Assembly (NCBI GenBank): GCA_021818585.1
Contig: JAKATU010000071.1
Span: forward strand, 1-58,035
Direction: 5' to 3'
DNA: 58,035 bases
Origin: Acidobacteriota bacterium
GTDB lineage: Bacteria; Acidobacteriota; Terriglobia; Terriglobales; Acidobacteriaceae
The notes beneath the pieces were generated by a model. That model made no database searches. It was not told the origin of the DNA and saw only the letters and a list, made by a program, of their open reading frames with translations. Positions 7,598 through 17,438 of this stretch are shown here, one piece after another (position 1 is the first letter of the stretch; every line of letters begins with the position of its first letter). The position numbers and the translations under genes were made by a program.

Positions 7598-10500
7598 ATG
7601 AGATACACGCGTTTGCTCCCCGTCCGTTTCGGCAAGTCATCGCCGGTCGGGTTGGGATCTCTACGATTGATTGGTAACAAATTCATGCGTTGCTACGGTA
7701 TCGCGCTGACCACGATGGTTTGCGTATTGTTGTGCGCAAACAGCGCCTGGGGTCAGATGGGGGCCGGTTCTATTCAAGGAACTGTGACAGATCCATCTGG
7801 AGCTGTGGTGCCAGGAGCCATCGTCACAGCTGTGAACACCGCCAACAATCTGAAGACTGTTCGCAAAACTACTTCTGCGGGGCTCTTTAACCTTTCCCCG
7901 CTGACTGCAGGAAATTACAGCGTTACGGTAGTTGCCAAAGGGTTCCAGACGATGAACCAGGAAAATATTGCAGTTAATGCACTGGAAACCGTGTCCCTGA
8001 ACATCAAGCTTAAGGTAGGCACGCAGGAGCAAAGTGTTACCGTCACGGCCGCTCCGCCGATGCTGAACACGACCAATGCAACCCTTGGTTCGACGATGGA
8101 AAACAACGTGTACAGTGCGCTGCCCATTGTGATGAATGGCGATCAGAGAATCTCGACGGCCTTCGCCTATCTGATGCCGGGTGTGCAGGCCAACGTAACG
8201 CATAATAACAGCACGGATAACGCAGGTATATTCAACGGGAGCGGCCCGGCCGGTGGAGTCGCCGAGATTTACATTGACGGTGTTCCGTTCACGGAGCCTG
8301 CTGGGCAGGGTGATCCGCGCTATGTCTGGACGGCAATTCCATTTGATGCGATCAACCAGTTTCAGGTTCAAACCTCAGGTTATCCCGCAGATCTGGGTGG
8401 GCAGGGAATTGAAAACTACGTAGTCAAGTCAGGCTCAAATAAGATTCACGGCTCGGTTTTTGAGTACTTCAGGAATACCGCGCTTGATACATGGAACTAT
8501 TTCTCCAAGGCGCAGGTAAACCCGATAACAGGTGTGCCGCAAAAGCCGGAAGAGCACCAGAACGAGTATGGAATTCTTTTGGGCGGTCCGATCTGGAAAA
8601 ACAAAGTGTTTCTGTTTGCGTCTTATGACGGCTACAGGTATGCCAAAGGCGCGAGCCCATCGTATGTGACGATTCCGACGCTGGCAGAACGTCAGGGAGA
8701 CTTTACCGCTTCCGGGCTTCCGGCCATCTACGATCCTACGACGACGGTCTGCGGGAACAACGGATGCACGCGTAGCCAGTTCATGGGTGATAAGAACGGA
8801 ACTCTCACGGCAAACGTGATTCCGCAAAACATGATCTCTCCCATTTCGCAATTCTTCGCGAAGGAACTGCCGGCGCCTACCAACAGCGACCTGACCAGCA
8901 ATTACCTCGGCGGGAATACAACGGGGCTTTCGAACTGGTCCACAACCGAGCGCCTGGATGCGGATTTGAGCGCAAAGCAAAGAATCTCGGTGATTGTGGC
9001 TGCGGGCCGCCAGTCGACTGTGGGGATAACGGGCACGTCTTTGCCGTTGCCTTACGGCAAGGCGAAGTACTACATCCCTAAAACCAAGGCGATTATCTTT
9101 GAGGACACGTATGTTGTCAGTCCCACTGTAGTAAATCAGTTCAAGTATGCATATGGCCGTTACTTCGATATTGACGGTAACCCGCAGTACGGAAATAAGA
9201 ACTGGTCCAGTGCTTCCGCCGGTATCGGTGGTCTGCCTACCGGACAGGCAGCGGAGTCATTTCCTCAGGTGAAGTACAGCGGGAGCAATTCTCCGTCTCA
9301 GTGGGGCATTGATGGCCAGTATGAAAGCACGTTCAATACTTTCACCACGATGGACAACCTGCAATGGACGCATGGTCGGCATTCGTTCGACTTTGGCTTC
9401 CAGAAGCAGTGGCTCCAGTCCAACTATCTGAATGCTGCCGGCGCATCGACTCCGCTTTCGCTGAATTACAGCAATGCGCAGACCGGCCAGTTCAAGACCA
9501 ACTCGACGACTGTCAATCCATCTACGGGCTTCTCCTACGCTAGCTTCCTTGTGGGGGCTGTCAACAGCGCCGGATTCAGCCAGTATTCGCACAATGTTAC
9601 CGGACTTCGTTTCCGCCCGTTCTCGGCGTGGGCGCAGGATGACTATCGCGCGACCAATCGGTTGATGCTGAATCTTGGGCTTCGCTGGGATCTGTTCCCG
9701 GGCATGCGCGAGGCGAATCACGCGATGTCGTTCTTTAACCCCACCATCACAAACCCCATTACGGGGAATCTGGGCATTCTGCAATTTGCCGGAAGCGGTG
9801 AGGACAGCTGCCTGTGTGCAACTCCGATCCACACTTACTGGCAGAACTTTGGGCCTCGCTTAGGCCTGGCTTACTCCATTAACGATGGCACTGTATTCCA
9901 CGCTGCGTGGGGCATGATGTATACGCATAACGGTGGTGTTGGAGGTTCCGTGCTTGGGCCCCCGACGCTTGGTTACACAGCAAGCCCGAGCGCACAAAGC
10001 ACGACCAGCGGCGCGCCGGCGTTCTATTTGAACAACAGCTCCTACTACCAGACGCAGGGAATTGCGAACACCAGTTTCCCGGCGTACACCCCGGCTCCGT
10101 TCTTCAATCCGGGATATGGAACGGGTTATTCGACGAATGTAACAACACCGTCCGCTTCGATGACCTATCTCGATCCCTATCTCTCGGGGCGCGCTCCGGA
10201 GTATGAGAACTGGAACGTAGGTATTCAACGCAAACTGACCCAGAACATGACCGTGGACGTAACCTACGTTGGCAGCGAAGGGCACTTTGAGCCGACGCAA
10301 AACCATGATGCTCGTGGTTACTGGTCGAATGAGATGGCTCCGAAATATCTTGCACTGGGATCGCTCTTGTCCGATCAGGCTACACCCACGAACATTGCAG
10401 CGGCAGATGCCATCATGCCAGGCATTGCTCTGCCATACGCCAGCTTTTCTGGAACAATTGAGCAGATGTTGAAGCCGTTCCCGCAATATCCGGGTGTGAG

Positions 10501-11263
10501 CGATGAGTTCGGTGATGTAGGCAACTCCAGCTTCAACGCTCTGGAACTGGTCTTGCAGCAGAGGCCGACCCACGGGCTCACTTTTACCGTCAACTATACC
10601 CTCAGCAAGGCAATCGATGACGATGGAACTTTCCGCAGCGGTTATCTAAACAGCCGCGTGGAACGCTCGCTGAGTGTCACTGACATTCCGCAGAACCTGA
10701 ATGTCACCTTCGTTTACAATCTGCCGTTTGGCCGTAAAGGGACGTTCACTGGCAGCAACCCGTTCTCGCGGGCTGTTACGAAGGACTGGGCGGTTTCCGG
10801 AATTGTTACTTACAATGCCGGATCGCCGCTCGCCATTACAGCGGCAAACTGCATCAACCCCGGACAGGGCACATGCATGCCCGATGTCAATCCGAGCTTC
10901 ACCGGTCCTGTAAGGATTAACGGTGGATGGGGGCATGGGGTTACTTCGAAGAATGTGAAGATTCCCTTCATCGACGCCAACGCGTTCAGCATTCCAACTC
11001 CTTATACGAATGGAAATGCTCCACGAACGGCGCCGCTCAACCTGTTTGGTCCCGCGTACAAGGATGTGGACATCAGCCTGCGTCGCCACTTCCATGTGTT
11101 TGGCCCAACCAAGCTGTTGCTCCAGGCCGACGTGTTCAACCTGTTCAACAACGTTGTTTTTAGCGGGCTTAAGACGACCGTAGGCGACAGTAATTTCGGG
11201 GAAGTGAGCAACCAGGCGAACAGTTCCCGCGACATTCAACTCGCAGCACGCCTGGAGTTCTAA
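7598..11263 (+). CDS. Oar-type TonB-dependent outer-membrane receptor
   Basis: A 1221-residue outer-membrane protein of the large Oar-like class common in Acidobacteriota. The ATG at 7598 follows a good ribosome site (GGAGG, about 7586). This start leaves an unusually long 29-residue region ahead of the signal peptide core (CYGIALTTMVCVLLCANSAWG), so a start at the ATG at 7685 is possible. After the signal come a carboxypeptidase-regulatory beta-sandwich (about 55-140, GSIQGTVTDPSGAVVPGA), a plug region (about 150-280) and a long barrel ending in the C-terminal Phe of AARLEF. Such receptors are inferred to import polymeric or complexed nutrients; the substrate is unknown. No dedicated TonB/ExbBD or enzyme partner is adjacent. 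Confidence 0.9.
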   Translation: MRYTRLLPVRFGKSSPVGLGSLRLIGNKFMRCYGIALTTMVCVLLCANSAWGQMGAGSIQGTVTDPSGAVVPGAIVTAVNTANNLKTVRKTTSAGLFNLSPLTAGNYSVTVVAKGFQTMNQENIAVNALETVSLNIKLKVGTQEQSVTVTAAPPMLNTTNATLGSTMENNVYSALPIVMNGDQRISTAFAYLMPGVQANVTHNNSTDNAGIFNGSGPAGGVAEIYIDGVPFTEPAGQGDPRYVWTAIPFDAINQFQVQTSGYPADLGGQGIENYVVKSGSNKIHGSVFEYFRNTALDTWNYFSKAQVNPITGVPQKPEEHQNEYGILLGGPIWKNKVFLFASYDGYRYAKGASPSYVTIPTLAERQGDFTASGLPAIYDPTTTVCGNNGCTRSQFMGDKNGTLTANVIPQNMISPISQFFAKELPAPTNSDLTSNYLGGNTTGLSNWSTTERLDADLSAKQRISVIVAAGRQSTVGITGTSLPLPYGKAKYYIPKTKAIIFEDTYVVSPTVVNQFKYAYGRYFDIDGNPQYGNKNWSSASAGIGGLPTGQAAESFPQVKYSGSNSPSQWGIDGQYESTFNTFTTMDNLQWTHGRHSFDFGFQKQWLQSNYLNAAGASTPLSLNYSNAQTGQFKTNSTTVNPSTGFSYASFLVGAVNSAGFSQYSHNVTGLRFRPFSAWAQDDYRATNRLMLNLGLRWDLFPGMREANHAMSFFNPTITNPITGNLGILQFAGSGEDSCLCATPIHTYWQNFGPRLGLAYSINDGTVFHAAWGMMYTHNGGVGGSVLGPPTLGYTASPSAQSTTSGAPAFYLNNSSYYQTQGIANTSFPAYTPAPFFNPGYGTGYSTNVTTPSASMTYLDPYLSGRAPEYENWNVGIQRKLTQNMTVDVTYVGSEGHFEPTQNHDARGYWSNEMAPKYLALGSLLSDQATPTNIAAADAIMPGIALPYASFSGTIEQMLKPFPQYPGVSDEFGDVGNSSFNALELVLQQRPTHGLTFTVNYTLSKAIDDDGTFRSGYLNSRVERSLSVTDIPQNLNVTFVYNLPFGRKGTFTGSNPFSRAVTKDWAVSGIVTYNAGSPLAITAANCINPGQGTCMPDVNPSFTGPVRINGGWGHGVTSKNVKIPFIDANAFSIPTPYTNGNAPRTAPLNLFGPAYKDVDISLRRHFHVFGPTKLLLQADVFNLFNNVVFSGLKTTVGDSNFGEVSNQANSSRDIQLAARLEF

Positions 11264-11333
11264 TGCGTGCAGTAGACCAGTCTGCGCGATCTAAATACCT
11301 CAGGTCGCGCAGGTGGGATTCTTTCGGAATAGA

Positions 11334-11388
11334 AAAATGCGCCGCGTCTCAATGGACTGATAACTGTCTAACGGGCGCGACGCATTTT
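11334..11388 (+). terminator. Probable terminator of the TonB receptor gene
   Basis: AAAATGCGCCGCG pairs with the distal CGCGACGCATTTT with one mismatch, across a loop of about 27 bases, 70 bases past the receptor stop. The T-run is short. It could also act toward the pseudogene on the opposite strand. Confidence 0.55.
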
Positions 11389-11418
11389 CCTGTTTATGAA
11401 GCAAGAGCAACCATCAGC

Positions 11419-11783
11419 TCATAGATGCGGAGTTGGAGGATGGGAAGCAAGCTTTTGATGGTAGTTGGGGAGGATGGAGCATATGGCAAATAGGGAAAAG
11501 GCGAGCCGCTGTAGTTTTATGACGATGGCGGGGAGCAGTTGCTGGACGGTGACCTGGCGGGCTGTGGCGTCGAGGTGGATTTCGCGGAGGTGCCGTAGGG
11601 AGATTTGTGTGCCGGGGGTGTCTGCGATGCCTTGAAAGGAGTGGCGTGAGCCGAGGGCTTTGGTGTGGGTGTCCGCGGTGACGGCTTGTTGGAACTCGGG
11701 GATGGTTCGGGGCTCGATGAGTTGGGCGCGTGGTAGCGGTAGTTGCCGGACCAGTTGGTGCGGTGCGATGGAGTGGTGGGCAT
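11419..11783 (-). pseudogene. Remnant of FAD-linked alditol/sugar-lactone oxidase, frameshifted and truncated
   Basis: On the minus strand the ATG at 11783 opens MPTTPSHRTNWSGNYRYHA, matching the NWAGN-type start of alditol/xylitol oxidases. A one-base shift near 11720 is then needed to continue as QLIEPRTIPEFQQAV, ALGSRHSFQGIADT (FAD-binding motif with the His that carries covalent FAD in alditol oxidases) and a strand resembling DATARQVTV. About eight residues normally following this strand are missing, and similarity ends near FAICSILPN before the stop at 11419. Only about 100 of some 420 family residues remain. It lies head to head with the molybdopterin oxidoreductase gene. Confidence 0.7.
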
Positions 11784-11880
11784 GGCTTTGTTCAGCGTAC
11801 AAGCCCAGTTGGATTTGTTCCCACTCAAGTGGAGCTTGGATATAGCACCCGAGGGTTCTGTACGTGTGAAAGAAGCCGCA

Positions 11881-11920
11881 GGTTCCTCCGCTGCGCGCAT
11901 TCACCGTTCCGGTGAACGGG
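11881..11920. repeat. Palindromic intergenic repeat
   Basis: TTCACCG-TTC-CGGTGAA (11900-11916) is a perfect 7-bp hairpin with a 3-base loop, preceded by GGTTCCTCCGCTGCGCG, which resembles the left arm of the repeat at 1751-1799. It sits just upstream of the molybdopterin oxidoreductase gene. Confidence 0.45.
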
Positions 11921-11985
11921 CTTCGATTGAGATGAGCCTTCTGAAAGGCCTTCAGCGGGGCGGGTTTCGGGCCTAGAATCGGGTT

Positions 11986-14115
11986 ATGGCTACGCGCACG
12001 GTTCATACGGTTTGTTCGCATGATTGCCCTGACTCCTGTGGAGTTCTGGTCACGGTGGATGAGGCTGGCAAGGCGACGCGGGTGCAGGGTGACCCGGCGC
12101 ACCCGGTGACGCGGGGATTTTTGTGTGGCAAGGTGGCGAAGTATCTGGATCGGGTGTATGCGCCGGACCGGCTGCTTTATCCGATGCGGCGGCGCAAGGG
12201 CGCGCCGAAGGGACCGGGACGGGAGTTCGCCGCCTTTGAGCGGATCAGCTGGGATGAGGCGCTGGAGGAGATTGCGGCGCGGCTGAAGACGGTGAGCGCG
12301 GAGTTTGGGCCGGAGTCGATTCTGCCTTACTCGTATGCGGGCAGCATTGGGCTGCTGACCTATGGGTCGATGGATCGGAGGTTTTTTCATCGGCTGGGTG
12401 CTTCGCAGCTGGATCGGACGATTTGCTCGACGACGGGCGGCGAGGCTTATCTGTCGGTGTACGGGCAGAAGCTGGGCACGGATACGGAGGATTTTCGACA
12501 CGCGCGGCTGATTGTGGCGTGGGGCGCGAATATCCACGGGAACAATATCCACCTGTGGCCGTTTGTGGAAGAGGCGCGTCGGAATGGCGCGAAGCTGGTG
12601 GTGATTGATCCTTATGAGACAAGGACAGCGGCGCTGGCGGACTGGCATATTTCGATTCGTCCGGGCACGGATGCGGCGCTGGCGCTGGGGATGATGCATG
12701 TGCTGGTGCGGGATGGGCTGCTGGACGAGGCTTACATCCGCGAAAACACGCATGGATTTGAGCGGCTGGCCGCGCATGTGAAGCAGTACGAACCTGAGGT
12801 GGTGGAAGCGGCGACCGGCGTGGCGGCGGCGGATGTGGAGCGGCTGGCGCGGATGTACGGGGAGACGCAGCCGGCGGCGATCCGGATGAATTATGGCGTG
12901 CAGCGGTCAGAGAACGGCGGTGCGGCGGCGCGAGCGATTTTGATGCTGCCGGCGCTGACGGGCGCGTGGAAGTATCGTGGCGGCGGAGCGCAGCTTTCGA
13001 CGAGCGGAGGGTTTCCGTGGGACAAGGCTGCGCTGGAGCGGCCGGATTTGATGGCGAGCAGCCCGCTGGGGCGTCCGGGGCGAGTCGTGAATATGGTGCT
13101 GCTGGGGCAGGCGCTGGCGGATCGTGAGAAGCCCGTTATGGCGATGTTTGTGTACAACTCGAATCCGGCGGCGGTGGCTCCGGATCAGGCGGCGGTTCTG
13201 CGGGGGCTGGCTCGCGAGGATTTGTTCACTGTGGTCCATGAGCAGTTTTTGACCGATACGGTGGATTACGCGGACATTGTGCTGCCGGCGACGACGTTTC
13301 TCGAGCAGAGGGATATCCAGGGCGCGTATGGGCACTACTACGTGCAACTTTCGAACCAGGCGATTGAGCCGGTGGGTGAGTCCCGGCCGAATACGTGGGT
13401 GTTTGCCGAACTGGCGCAGCGGATGGGTTTTGAGGAGCCGTGCTTTCGGGATTCTGTGGACGAGATGATTCGGCAGGCGCTGCATGAGGGCGGCAAGCAG
13501 CCGAAACAGCTTCGGGGGATCACGCTGGAGCTGCTGGAGGAGCATCCGATGCAGCGGCTGCGCGGGACGGAGGACAGCGAGGAGACAGGGCGGGCGTGGC
13601 TGCCGTTTGCGCAGGGGCCGTTTGCGACACCGAGTGGGAAGATAGAGTTTTATTCCGAGACATTGGAGGCGCAGGGGCTGGATGCGATGCCGGCTTTTTA
13701 TCCGCCGAAGGAGTCGCGGGGCGGTGTGGATAAGGATTCGCGGTATCCATTGGAGTTTCTGGGGCGGAAGGCGGACAACTATATGAATTCCACCTTTGCG
13801 AACCTGCCGGGACACCAGAAGCTGGAGACCGGGTTTAACGGGGTGCTGGAGATGCATCCCGAGGACGCAGAGGCGCGGGGCATTGCGGACGGAGCGCTGG
13901 TGACGGTTTGGAATGACCGGGGCGAGCTGCAGCTGATGGCGAAACTGAGTCGAAGGGTAGGTCGCGGGGTGGTTGCCGGGCGGTTGCACTGGAATAAGCT
14001 TTCGCATTCAGGACGTAACGTAAACCTGCTTACGGGGCAGCATCTGGCGGATATGGGCGGCGGTCCGGCGTTCTATTCCGTGCTTGTGGAAGTACGTTCT
14101 GCAGATTCCTTGTAG
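11986..14115 (+). CDS. Cytoplasmic molybdopterin-dependent oxidoreductase (BisC/FdhF superfamily)
   Basis: A 709-residue Mo/W-bis-MGD oxidoreductase. The N-terminus carries a 4Fe-4S site: Cys10, Cys14, Cys18 (VCSHDCPDSCGV) and Cys47 (TRGFLCGK). Molybdopterin-binding segments follow, including DRTICSTTGGEAYLS, which covers the metal-ligand region, LIVAWGANIHGNN and VVIDPYETRTA. The dinucleotide-binding C-terminal domain is about residues 590-705 (NSTFANLP, DGALVTVWNDRGEL). There is no Tat signal, so it is cytoplasmic. No electron-transfer partner subunit, chaperone or cofactor gene is adjacent, so the substrate (formate, thiosulfate, S-oxide or other) cannot be assigned. It stands alone between a pseudogene and bamA. 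Confidence 0.85.
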   Translation: MATRTVHTVCSHDCPDSCGVLVTVDEAGKATRVQGDPAHPVTRGFLCGKVAKYLDRVYAPDRLLYPMRRRKGAPKGPGREFAAFERISWDEALEEIAARLKTVSAEFGPESILPYSYAGSIGLLTYGSMDRRFFHRLGASQLDRTICSTTGGEAYLSVYGQKLGTDTEDFRHARLIVAWGANIHGNNIHLWPFVEEARRNGAKLVVIDPYETRTAALADWHISIRPGTDAALALGMMHVLVRDGLLDEAYIRENTHGFERLAAHVKQYEPEVVEAATGVAAADVERLARMYGETQPAAIRMNYGVQRSENGGAAARAILMLPALTGAWKYRGGGAQLSTSGGFPWDKAALERPDLMASSPLGRPGRVVNMVLLGQALADREKPVMAMFVYNSNPAAVAPDQAAVLRGLAREDLFTVVHEQFLTDTVDYADIVLPATTFLEQRDIQGAYGHYYVQLSNQAIEPVGESRPNTWVFAELAQRMGFEEPCFRDSVDEMIRQALHEGGKQPKQLRGITLELLEEHPMQRLRGTEDSEETGRAWLPFAQGPFATPSGKIEFYSETLEAQGLDAMPAFYPPKESRGGVDKDSRYPLEFLGRKADNYMNSTFANLPGHQKLETGFNGVLEMHPEDAEARGIADGALVTVWNDRGELQLMAKLSRRVGRGVVAGRLHWNKLSHSGRNVNLLTGQHLADMGGGPAFYSVLVEVRSADSL

Positions 14116-14243
14116 CCGGGTGCTGTGAAAGATGGCGTTATCCATTTAGACTGGGAACGGAAAAGCTCCACCCAAAGCAAGGGGGATCGAGCCGCGAGCG
14201 GCAGGTTTCGAGTGCGCGGGTGGGGATAAGCCTGTGGCCGGGG

Positions 14244-14273
14244 TTTCAGGACTACCCTTGTGTCACATATAAT
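14244..14273 (+). promoter_or_regulatory. Probable sigma-70 promoter for bamA
   Basis: A perfect -10 TATAAT at 14268-14273 with a weak -35 (TTTCAG, 14244-14249; 18-base spacer), 26 bases upstream of the earliest bamA start. Confidence 0.5.
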
Positions 14274-14299
14274 CGGGTTTTCCATAGAGTCCGCCGATT

Positions 14300-17197
14300 T
14301 TGAGCTGTGAGGGTGTGCCTATTTTTCCCGTAACGAAGGGAAGCGAAAGCTCCCCAAAGGAATTGAGTCAGGTTTTGCGTTCACATCGCCGCTATTTGCA
14401 GTTGCTGGTGTTGTTTTTGCTGTCGATCACGGCGATTTCGGCGTGGGCTCAGCAGCAACAGAACATCATTCGTGAGATTCGCATCATTGGCGTGCGCCGT
14501 ATCCCTCGTGAGACGGTGCTGGCGCGCATGTTCAGCCGCGTCGGTGATCCTTATGATCCGTTGACGGTGGAGCGGGATTTCAACTCGCTCTGGAACACCG
14601 GGTACTTCGAGAATGTGACGATTCAGAAGCAGCAGACGCCGACGGGCATCATCCTGAACGTGTATCTGAAGGAGAAGCCGACGGTCAGCGAGATCCACTA
14701 CAAGGGTCTGAATTCGATCACGGTCTCCGATATTCTGACGCAATATAAGAAAAATAAGGTCCATTTAACGCCGGAGGACCAGTACGACCCGACGCAGATT
14801 GCGGGAGCGATTACGTCTATCCGGCAACTGGAAGCCGAACATGGGCACCAGTTTGCGACGGTGCGGCCAGACATCAAGAATGTTCCGCCGGCGCGCGTGG
14901 ACATCACCTTTAACGTGAAGGAAGGCCCGAAGGTGAAGGTGGGTAGGATCACCTTCAGCGGCAACACGCACGTTCCCTCCCGTGTATTGCGGGAATCGAT
15001 GGTGGATCTGCGTCCGATCGGGATTCCGCACTCGATTATTTTTGAGCACCTGTTTGCGCGCACCTATAACGCCAGCAAGCTGGATGAAGACGCTGAGCGC
15101 GTGATGCAGGCCTACCGCGACCGCGGCTATGAGCGCGTGAACGTGGGCGAGCCGTCCACGCATCTGCGGAATGAGTCCGGCCTGTCGCTGTTTACCTTCC
15201 GTCCGAAGAAGGGCAAGCGGATCGATATTCATATTCCGATTGAGGAAGGCGAGCGGTATCGCCTGGGGACGATCACCTTCAGCGGCAACAAGGCGGTGAC
15301 GAACACAAAGGCGCTACGGGCTCAGTTTGATTTGAAGCAGGGGCAGATTTTCGATGCCACGGCCTTTGAAAAGGGCCTGGAGAATCTGCGCAAGGCATAC
15401 GGGACACTGGGCTACATCAACTTTGTGGCTACGCCGACGCCGACCTTCAACGAGAAGACGCACGTGATCAACTGGAAGATCGACATCGACGAGGGCAAGC
15501 CGTTCTATGTGTCGCGAATTGAGTTTCGGGGCAACACGGTGACCCGCGACTTCGTCATTCGGCGTGCGCTGCTGCTGCAGGAAGGGCAGGTTTACAACAG
15601 CAAGCTCTGGAAGCTAAGCCTGATGCGGTTGAACCAGCTGGATTACTTTGATCCGCTCAAGGTGGACCAGGACTCGGAGACGCACGAAGATGCCCAGAAC
15701 GGCACTGTAGATTTGCTGCTCCGCGTGCATGAGAAGGGCAAGAACGCTATCGGCCTGAACGGCGGCGTGAGCGGCCTGTCGGGGTCGTTCATCGGGTTGA
15801 ATTACCAGACGAACAACTTCCTCGGCCTAGGCGAGACGCTGACATTGCAAGCCAGCGGCGGTTCGGTGCAGAAGAACTTCACGTTTGGGTTTACCGAGCC
15901 CTACGTCATGAACAAGCCTCTGGAGATTGGCTTCCAGATTTATGACAGCAAGACGGACTACAACGCTTCGAAGAACTATTCTCTGACCGGGAATCCTTCG
16001 GCCAACTATAGCTCTGCGACGAGCTCTCTGCTGCAGAACTATAACCAGAAGAGCCTGGGATACAGTCTCTCGGCCAGCTACCAGCTGCCGCACTCGTTCA
16101 AGCGGATCGGCATTACGTATTCGTGGAACAAGTCCTCGGTGACAGCTTTCAGCCAGGCGTCGCAGAACCTGTTCCAGACGCTTTCGTTCCGTAGCGGCAT
16201 CCAGGGGCAGAATTCGCTGGAAGGGATTCTGACGAGCGAGGTTTCACTGAGCCTGTCTGAGGACAAGCTGGATGCGCTGTTCCTGCCTCATACCGGATAC
16301 GAGTTTTCAAGCGCGTTGCAGGTAGCGGGTATCTGGGGCAGCGTCCGGTTCATCCGTCCGGTTGTGGAGTGGAAGCAGTATTTCCCGATCAAGGGCCTCA
16401 AGCTGAATCGGCAAGGGCGCAACACGCTGGGTTATCGCGTGCAGATTTCCTACGTGCGCGGCTTCAGCGGGGATGTGGCGCCGCCGTTCGACCGCATGTA
16501 TCAAGGTGGTGGCGATGAACTGCGCGGTTTCCAGATTCGTACGGGCACGCCGTATGGATTTGTTCCGACGCGGGTGATGTTCAACCTGACGAACCCTGAT
16601 GGGTCGACAGTCCCCAGGAATCCTTCCAACCCGGGCGAGGGCCCAGTCCAGGTGCCGCTGCCGGTTTACGGTATCGCGCCGGTGGGCGGCGACACAGCCT
16701 TTGTCAACAACCTGGAATATACGATTCCGATCTACGGGCGCAGCGTCGCGTTCAAGTTCTTTAACGACTTTGGTGTCGACATGGCGCTGGACAAGGGCCA
16801 GTTGAAGCAGAGCCCGGAGGGCATTGCCTCGCTGGATTCACCGCTGTACGGTTGCCCGAATGTGGTGAACGGTTCCTGCCAGGGCGGCTTCCCGATTACC
16901 TTTTCAAGAAGGATCAACATCATCTCGGGTACGAACTTCGTTCCGCGCGATTCGCTGGGAGCGGAACTGGACGTGATGGTGCCGATTATCAATGCGCCGT
17001 TCCGGCTGTACTACGCGTACAACCCGGTTCGGCTGGAGACGCAGTTCAACCGGCCTAACCTGATTACTCGCAGCATGTTCCCGGCAGGTGGGGCAGGAGA
17101 TTATTCCTATGCGCTGGCAGAGGAGTTCTACATCCGGCTCTACCAGTTGCGTGAACCGAAGAAGACATTCCGCCTGACTGTGGGTACCACGTTCTAG
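14300..17197 (+). CDS. bamA: Outer membrane protein assembly factor BamA
   Basis: A protein of about 965 residues, the core of the machine that inserts beta-barrel proteins. A signal peptide (LQLLVLFLLSITAISAWAQ) precedes five POTRA repeats (about residues 57-470; for example IREIRIIGVRRIPRETV, VGRITFSGNTHVPSRVL, LGTITFSGNKAVTNTKAL and VSRIEFRGNTVTRDFV). An Omp85 barrel with a variable insert follows and ends in the expected C-terminal Phe (TVGTTF). The barrel carries RGF-type GDELRGFQIR near residue 740. No ATG fits: the earliest start is TTG at 14300, and in-frame GTG at 14315 or TTG codons near 14363 and 14375, close to AAAGGA, are alternatives. skp/ompH follows under its own promoter. Confidence 0.93.
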   Translation: MSCEGVPIFPVTKGSESSPKELSQVLRSHRRYLQLLVLFLLSITAISAWAQQQQNIIREIRIIGVRRIPRETVLARMFSRVGDPYDPLTVERDFNSLWNTGYFENVTIQKQQTPTGIILNVYLKEKPTVSEIHYKGLNSITVSDILTQYKKNKVHLTPEDQYDPTQIAGAITSIRQLEAEHGHQFATVRPDIKNVPPARVDITFNVKEGPKVKVGRITFSGNTHVPSRVLRESMVDLRPIGIPHSIIFEHLFARTYNASKLDEDAERVMQAYRDRGYERVNVGEPSTHLRNESGLSLFTFRPKKGKRIDIHIPIEEGERYRLGTITFSGNKAVTNTKALRAQFDLKQGQIFDATAFEKGLENLRKAYGTLGYINFVATPTPTFNEKTHVINWKIDIDEGKPFYVSRIEFRGNTVTRDFVIRRALLLQEGQVYNSKLWKLSLMRLNQLDYFDPLKVDQDSETHEDAQNGTVDLLLRVHEKGKNAIGLNGGVSGLSGSFIGLNYQTNNFLGLGETLTLQASGGSVQKNFTFGFTEPYVMNKPLEIGFQIYDSKTDYNASKNYSLTGNPSANYSSATSSLLQNYNQKSLGYSLSASYQLPHSFKRIGITYSWNKSSVTAFSQASQNLFQTLSFRSGIQGQNSLEGILTSEVSLSLSEDKLDALFLPHTGYEFSSALQVAGIWGSVRFIRPVVEWKQYFPIKGLKLNRQGRNTLGYRVQISYVRGFSGDVAPPFDRMYQGGGDELRGFQIRTGTPYGFVPTRVMFNLTNPDGSTVPRNPSNPGEGPVQVPLPVYGIAPVGGDTAFVNNLEYTIPIYGRSVAFKFFNDFGVDMALDKGQLKQSPEGIASLDSPLYGCPNVVNGSCQGGFPITFSRRINIISGTNFVPRDSLGAELDVMVPIINAPFRLYYAYNPVRLETQFNRPNLITRSMFPAGGAGDYSYALAEEFYIRLYQLREPKKTFRLTVGTTF

Positions 17198-17206
17198 GGC
17201 AAAAAT

Positions 17207-17240
17207 TGCAGGGGCGAGGCCGAAAAGCTTTGCCCCTGCA
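17207..17240 (+). terminator. Hairpin after bamA
   Basis: TGCAGGGGC (17207-17215) and GCCCCTGCA (17232-17240) form a perfect 9-bp stem ten bases past the bamA stop. No clear T-run follows, so it may attenuate rather than terminate. Confidence 0.5.
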
Positions 17241-17244
17241 GTGT

Positions 17245-17273
17245 TTGACGATGCCACGGGGCAACCCTATAAT
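17245..17273 (+). promoter_or_regulatory. Sigma-70 promoter for the skp/ompH gene
   Basis: TTGACG (17245-17250), a 17-base spacer and TATAAT (17268-17273) make one of the clearest promoters in the window. It implies a 5' leader of about 160 bases before the ATG at 17439. Confidence 0.7.
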
Positions 17274-17438
17274 TCGCTCAGTTCCTGAAAATGCCTTCGG
17301 CCCGTTGCTCAATGCGTTCAGGCCCTCGATTGGGGGTTACGCCTGGCCCACGGAGAAGCAATATAGGGAAGCGATGATTGGCTTCCGCAAGCACAGCGGG
17401 CGAAATCACATATAGAACTGAAGGAGTTCTCAAACCGC

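Noticed and set aside
7194..7640. A 148-codon minus-strand frame overlapping the TonB receptor start
   Set aside because: No recognisable domain, an overlap with a well-supported start and ribosome site, and no good start signal of its own.
11419..12777. A 452-codon open frame on the minus strand
   Set aside because: Most of it is antisense to the clearly real molybdopterin oxidoreductase and is Arg/His/Pro-rich shadow sequence. Only its last part (below 11783) is meaningful, as the sugar-oxidase pseudogene.
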